From positions 1 through 44,876 of the forward strand of contig ABYL01000050.1 in assembly GCA_000173575.1 (NCBI GenBank): a stretch of DNA of 44,876 nucleotides. Reading direction: 5' to 3'. The stretch's first letter is position 1. The number at the start of each line of letters is the position of its first letter. This document shows positions 41,217 to 44,876 of this stretch, piece after piece. The DNA is from Burkholderia sp. H160. GTDB taxonomy: Bacteria > Pseudomonadota > Gammaproteobacteria > Burkholderiales > Burkholderiaceae. The notes beneath the pieces are model-generated. The model ran no database searches, was not told the origin of the DNA, and was given only the letters and a program-made list of their open reading frames with translations. Position numbers and translations under genes: made by a program.

Positions 41217-42644
41217 ATGAAACGAATCGTGATGAAGTTAGTGGCGAGCGCGGCATTCCTGACGCTCGCGGCCTGCGCGGTGCAACCCGCGACGCACGCG
41301 GATCTACCGCATACGGTGCAGACGCTGGCGCCGGCCGCGTGGAGCGTCGACGCGCCGCAAGACAGCGTGAACACCGACGCGTGGTGGGCGCAATTCGGCG
41401 ACCCGGTCATGCATCAACTGATCGAGTCGGTGCTGACCGGCAATCTCGACGTGCAGGCCGCGGCCGAGCGCGTGAAGCAGGCGCAGGACCTGGTGACGCA
41501 GAATCGCGCGGCGCTCGTGCCGGAGCTGGATGCGAACGCAGGCGCATCGACCGAGCGGCAGAACACGCCGCCACCGCTCGGCTATGTGCGGCGGGCCGGC
41601 TTCGGCCTGTCCGCGAGCTGGACGCCCGACGTGTTCGGCGGCGAACGTCTTGCGGTGCTCGCGTCACAGGCGCAGGTTTCGGGCAGCGAGGCGGCGCTGA
41701 ACCAGTTGCGGCTCGCCCTCGCCGCGAACACGGCGGCCGCGTATATCGATCTGCGCTGGGCGCAGGCGCAATTGCAGATCCTCGACGACAACGAGCAGAT
41801 TCGCAGCCGCGCCCTGAAGCTCACGCAGGAGCGTCTGCATTACGGCCTGTCGACGCAGCTCGATGTCGCCCGCGCGCAGAATCAGCTGCAGGATTTGCAG
41901 GCGCAGATTCCGCGCGTGCAATCTGCAGTGCAGCATCAACTGAGTCTGATCGCCGTGTATTCGGGGCGTACGCCGGAGAGCGTCGATACCCTGGTGCTGT
42001 CCGACGCGCGCGAGATTCCGGTGCCTGCGCAAAGCGCGCCAGTGGTGTTGCCATCCGACGCGTTGCTGCATCGGCCCGATGTGCGCACCGCGTATGCCAT
42101 CGTCGAACAACGCGCGGCGGAAGTAGGGGTATCGAAAGCGCAGCGCTATCCTCAGTTCAAGATCAATCTGACGGATGGACTGCTCGCGTCGTCGTACCTC
42201 GGTTTGCCGACGCTGACCGATAACCTGTTTAGCGCCGCGTTGAATGCGACGAGCCCGATCTTCAACGCCGGACGCATCACCGCGAATATCGACGCGAGCG
42301 AGAGCCGCATGCGCGAATCGCAGCTCGGCTTGCAACAGACGATGCTGCAGGCGCTCAAGGAAATCGAGGATAACCGCAGCGATCTCGTCAGCGGCGCGGT
42401 GCAGGTGCAGCGGTTGGGCGGTGCGCTCGATGCGTCGAATCATGCGCTGCGCTTGTCGACCGAGTTGTATAAGGGCGGTGCGTCGAGTTTCCTCGATGTG
42501 CTCGATGCGCAGGAAGCGTATCTGCGCGATTCGGAGTCGCTGAATCAGGCGCGGCGCGAGCATGCGCTTTCGGCGATCGCGCTGTATCGCTCACTCGGTG
42601 GCGGGTGGGAGCAGGGGGAAACGGTGGCGGCGCGCGCACCATAA
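41217..42644 (+). CDS. NodT-family outer-membrane efflux lipoprotein
   Basis: The 475-residue protein has a lipoprotein signal (LTLAAC, Cys20) and two outer-membrane efflux repeats rich in long helices (residues about 70-250 and 280-465). It contains the family markers WWAQFGDP, LRWAQAQL and LLHRPDVRTA. It forms the TolC-like exit channel for EmrAB. It starts nine bases after emrB, so the three genes form a complete tripartite pump operon. Confidence 0.93.
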   Translation: MKRIVMKLVASAAFLTLAACAVQPATHADLPHTVQTLAPAAWSVDAPQDSVNTDAWWAQFGDPVMHQLIESVLTGNLDVQAAAERVKQAQDLVTQNRAALVPELDANAGASTERQNTPPPLGYVRRAGFGLSASWTPDVFGGERLAVLASQAQVSGSEAALNQLRLALAANTAAAYIDLRWAQAQLQILDDNEQIRSRALKLTQERLHYGLSTQLDVARAQNQLQDLQAQIPRVQSAVQHQLSLIAVYSGRTPESVDTLVLSDAREIPVPAQSAPVVLPSDALLHRPDVRTAYAIVEQRAAEVGVSKAQRYPQFKINLTDGLLASSYLGLPTLTDNLFSAALNATSPIFNAGRITANIDASESRMRESQLGLQQTMLQALKEIEDNRSDLVSGAVQVQRLGGALDASNHALRLSTELYKGGASSFLDVLDAQEAYLRDSESLNQARREHALSAIALYRSLGGGWEQGETVAARAP

Positions 42645-42798
42645 GGCCAACAACCCCCGCCTTCGGACAAACCTTCCCAGAACCGATCCCCAATCTTTGC
42701 TACATTCCTGCACAAGCACCGAATACGCGGCACCATGAGAATGCGTCCACCAGCGACGCGCATGATCGCCAACATCGAAATCTTTCAAGAGGCTCAAG

Positions 42799-43734
42799 AT
42801 GCGAATTCTGGTCGTAGGGGCGGGGGCGGTAGGCGGCTATTTCGGCGGACGCCTGGCGGCGGCGGGGCTGGACGTGACCTTCCTCGTCCGCGCCGGTCGC
42901 GCGGAAAGGCTGCGGCGCGACGGCCTTGTCATCAACAGCCCGCGCGGCAATCTCGAGCTGCGCGACGTGAAGACGATTCTCGCCGGAGTCGCCTCCGAGC
43001 CGTTCGACGTCGTGCTGCTCAGCTGCAAAGCCTACAGTCTCGACGACGCGATCGATTCGTTCGCGCCGTTCGTCGGCGAAGAGACCGTGATCCTGCCGCT
43101 GCTGAACGGCATGCGCCATATCGAAGCGCTGATCGCACGTTTCGGCAAGGAGCGCGTGCTCGGCGGCCAGTGCGTGATCGCCGCGACGCTCAATGCCGAG
43201 CAGCACATCGTGCATCTGAACGACATGCACGCGATTACGTTCGGCGAACTCGTCGGCGGCACGTCGGAGCGGACCCAGGCGATCGCCGATGCAATGTCCG
43301 GCGCCAAGTTCGACATCGCGGTCAGCGACAACATCCTGCTGCGCATGTGGGAAAAATGGGTGTTCCTGGCCACGTTGGCCGGGAGTACGTGCTTGATGCG
43401 CGGTTCGGTCGGCGATATTCTGGCTGCGCCGGACGGCAAGCGCGCGATCGAGACTCTGCTCGGCGAATGCCGCGCGGTGGCCGAGCACAACGGCTTCACC
43501 ATGGACGCGGACTTCGACGCGCGCGCCACCCAGGTGTTGCTGACGCCGTCGTCGCTGACCGCGTCGATGCTGCGCGACATCGAAAACCGCTCGCATACCG
43601 AGGCGGATCATATTCTCGGCGACCTGATCGCGCGCGGCGGCGATGCGCAGAAGGGCGAGCACGGCCTGTCGTTGCTGCGCATCGCCTATAGTCACCTGAA
43701 GACGTACGAAGCGCGCCAGACCCGCACGTCCTGA
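42799..43734 (+). CDS. ketopantoate reductase family (PanE/ApbA) protein
   Basis: The 311-residue cytoplasmic enzyme has an N-terminal NADPH-binding Rossmann motif (MRILVVGAGAVGGYFGGRLA), the middle CKAYSLDDAI segment with the likely catalytic lysine, and the C-terminal helical domain (WEKWVFLATLAG, TASMLRDIENR). The family reduces 2-oxo acids such as ketopantoate for pantothenate synthesis. Burkholderiaceae usually carry several paralogues, so the true substrate is uncertain. It is separated from the pump operon by 154 bases without recognised features. Confidence 0.88.
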   Translation: MRILVVGAGAVGGYFGGRLAAAGLDVTFLVRAGRAERLRRDGLVINSPRGNLELRDVKTILAGVASEPFDVVLLSCKAYSLDDAIDSFAPFVGEETVILPLLNGMRHIEALIARFGKERVLGGQCVIAATLNAEQHIVHLNDMHAITFGELVGGTSERTQAIADAMSGAKFDIAVSDNILLRMWEKWVFLATLAGSTCLMRGSVGDILAAPDGKRAIETLLGECRAVAEHNGFTMDADFDARATQVLLTPSSLTASMLRDIENRSHTEADHILGDLIARGGDAQKGEHGLSLLRIAYSHLKTYEARQTRTS

Positions 43735-43809
43735 CGGCGCTTCGCGGCCGGCACGAACGCGAATCACGCGGATGGAGCGCCGTCGCCACCTGACGATCGG
43801 AGGTCAAGT

Positions 43810-44109
43810 ATGCCGAGTCCAACCGGATCGGTGCCCGCGCTCAGTGCCGCTTCGGCGACCGTGTTCTCGATCGGCATCGTGTTTCTCGGCTACTGGGGCA
43901 TGTATGAGCAGTCCGCGTGGCGTGCCGCCGACATCGTGGTCTTTGTGCTTGCGCTGGCCGGCTTCGCGTGCCTCGGCCTCGTGCCGTGGATGGCGACGAG
44001 TCCCGTCGAACCGGAGAACAGCGACTCACGCGTGCGCATCGCGCGGCATCTGTTCCTCACGGGCGTCACCGCGATCTGGCTCGCGGTGGCGGTCTCCGTG
44101 ATCTTCTGA
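43810..44109 (+). CDS. small membrane protein of unknown function
   Basis: The 99-residue protein has three hydrophobic helices (residues about 16-31, 40-62 and 80-99) and very short loops, so it is an integral inner-membrane protein. GGAGG ends nine bases before ATG 43810. I do not recognise a family. It follows the ketopantoate-reductase-like gene by 75 bases and converges with the AhpD-like gene. Confidence 0.7.
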   Translation: MPSPTGSVPALSAASATVFSIGIVFLGYWGMYEQSAWRAADIVVFVLALAGFACLGLVPWMATSPVEPENSDSRVRIARHLFLTGVTAIWLAVAVSVIF

Positions 44110-44133
44110 CGCTGCCACGAAGGCGCGCGCCGC

Positions 44134-44571
44134 TTAATCCGGCATCTTCCTGAACGACACCGCAATCCGGTTCCAGCCGTTGATCGCAACGATCAGCAGC
44201 GTCAGGTCGCTGATTTCCTGCTCGCTGAAATGCGGCTTCACCGCTTCCCACTCCGTATCCGGCACGTGCGTTTGCGCGATCAGCGTCACCGCCTCCGTCC
44301 ATTCGAGCGCCGCGCGTTCGCGCTCGGTGAAAAACGGTGCCTCGCGCCACGCGGCGAGCGTCGCGAGACGCCGCTCGGTTTCGCCGTGCTTGCGCGCGTC
44401 GGCCGTGTGCATATCGAGGCAGAACGCGCAGCCGTTCAGCTGCGACGCGCGAATCCGTACCAGCTCCGCGAGCGTTTTGTCGATCGTGCTTTTGCCGATT
44501 GTTTCCTCGAGCGCGAGCATCGCGCGGGTGCCGCCCGGGCAGGCCTTGTAGAAGTCGAGACGTGCTTGCAT
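44134..44571 (-). CDS. AhpD-like carboxymuconolactone decarboxylase family protein
   Basis: The 145-residue protein carries the AhpD core ELVRIRASQLNGCAFCLDMH, with a CxxC redox pair and the following histidine that define peroxide-reducing members. GAGGA fits ATG 44571; the frame is open to 44616. A cytoplasmic antioxidant role is likely. It is divergent from the MocR-type regulator gene at 44688, a common pairing in which the regulator controls it. Confidence 0.87.
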   Translation of the reverse strand: MQARLDFYKACPGGTRAMLALEETIGKSTIDKTLAELVRIRASQLNGCAFCLDMHTADARKHGETERRLATLAAWREAPFFTERERAALEWTEAVTLIAQTHVPDTEWEAVKPHFSEQEISDLTLLIVAINGWNRIAVSFRKMPD

Positions 44572-44687
44572 CGGAGAGTCCTCTTGAAGGTCGGAGGCGC
44601 CCAGATGGGCGTCCATGGAGGTAAGCTTAGGTTCGCCACTGGTCGTTAGAAATAGCCAGTTCGCCGTTATTTGAGGTAACCACCCGA

Positions 44688-44876
44688 ATGGACATTCACA
44701 TCGCCGTCGAAGGTCATCACGATCTGTCCGGACAGATTTATCGGCAGTTGCGCGCGCGCATTCTCGAAGGACGTCTAGCCGGCGGTACGCGGCTGCCGTC
44801 CACGCGCGATCTCGCGACGCAGCTCGGCGTGTCGCGCAAGACCACGCTCGACGTGTTCGAGCGGCTGCTGTCCGAA
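44688..44876 (+). CDS. MocR/PdxR-type GntR-family regulator, N-terminal part
   Basis: The first 63 residues are visible and form a GntR winged helix-turn-helix: LSGQIYRQLRARILEGRLAGG, LPSTRDLATQLGVSRKTTLDVF. The order and spacing (Q-IYRQLR with a short N-terminal tail) fit MocR proteins, which continue with a PLP-binding aminotransferase domain, here cut by the window edge. Divergence from an AhpD-like gene supports this. The rest is not seen. Confidence 0.75.
   Translation, partial: MDIHIAVEGHHDLSGQIYRQLRARILEGRLAGGTRLPSTRDLATQLGVSRKTTLDVFERLLSE

Overview
The window looks like chromosome of a Burkholderiaceae bacterium, most likely Paraburkholderia. The DNA is GC-rich with strong GC-ending codon bias and AGGAGG-type ribosome sites. 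The gene families (phasin, SatP-type acetate permease, many LysR regulators, EmrAB/NodT efflux, MocR regulator, ExbBD-TonB) are typical of that group. This placement is inferred from gene content; no 16S gene is present. I saw no tRNA, rRNA, CRISPR array or intact transposase.

Region 1 (1-5300) holds a truncated signal-peptide protein, a phasin-like protein, and an acetate-use group: SatP-type permease, universal stress protein, an opposing double-ACT protein and acetyl-CoA synthetase. Region 2 (5535-14741) is a predicted peptide-modification locus. A zinc metallopeptidase is divergent from a transglutaminase-DUF2126 fusion, a circularly permuted ATP-grasp/alpha-E fusion, a second transglutaminase and a small AAA ATPase.

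Region 3 (14747-28916) is accessory and modular. It opens with a broken copy of a small lipoprotein gene. Next come a hypothetical gene and an AT-richer four-gene operon that looks like a glycine-zipper pore-forming toxin with membrane immunity protein and a DUF7079-like protein. Degenerate genes and the intact copy of the lipoprotein gene follow. Further cargo is LysR/EamA, NTF2-like/LysR, and half-MFS/LysR/asparagine synthetase/O-methyltransferase plus an acidic peptide. These blocks are separated by three copies of a roughly 95-120 bp repeat that ends in the 3' tail of the same lipoprotein gene. The LysR at 23829 is flanked by two inverted copies of one promoter, one reading into the MFS fragment and one into asnB, so it probably controls both.

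Region 4 (28905-44876) returns to core-like content: LysR plus membrane protein, a META/DUF4377-type lipoprotein, a muconolactone-isomerase-like protein, a GlxA-type AraC regulator, and a receptor-exbB-exbD-tonB operon with a Zur-like box far upstream. Two tandem MarR paralogues and an EmrA-EmrB-NodT pump follow, with the palindrome GTGCATATGCAC (or a one-mismatch copy) before each MarR gene and before emrA. The window closes with a ketopantoate-reductase-like enzyme, a small membrane protein, an AhpD-like protein and the start of a MocR-type regulator.
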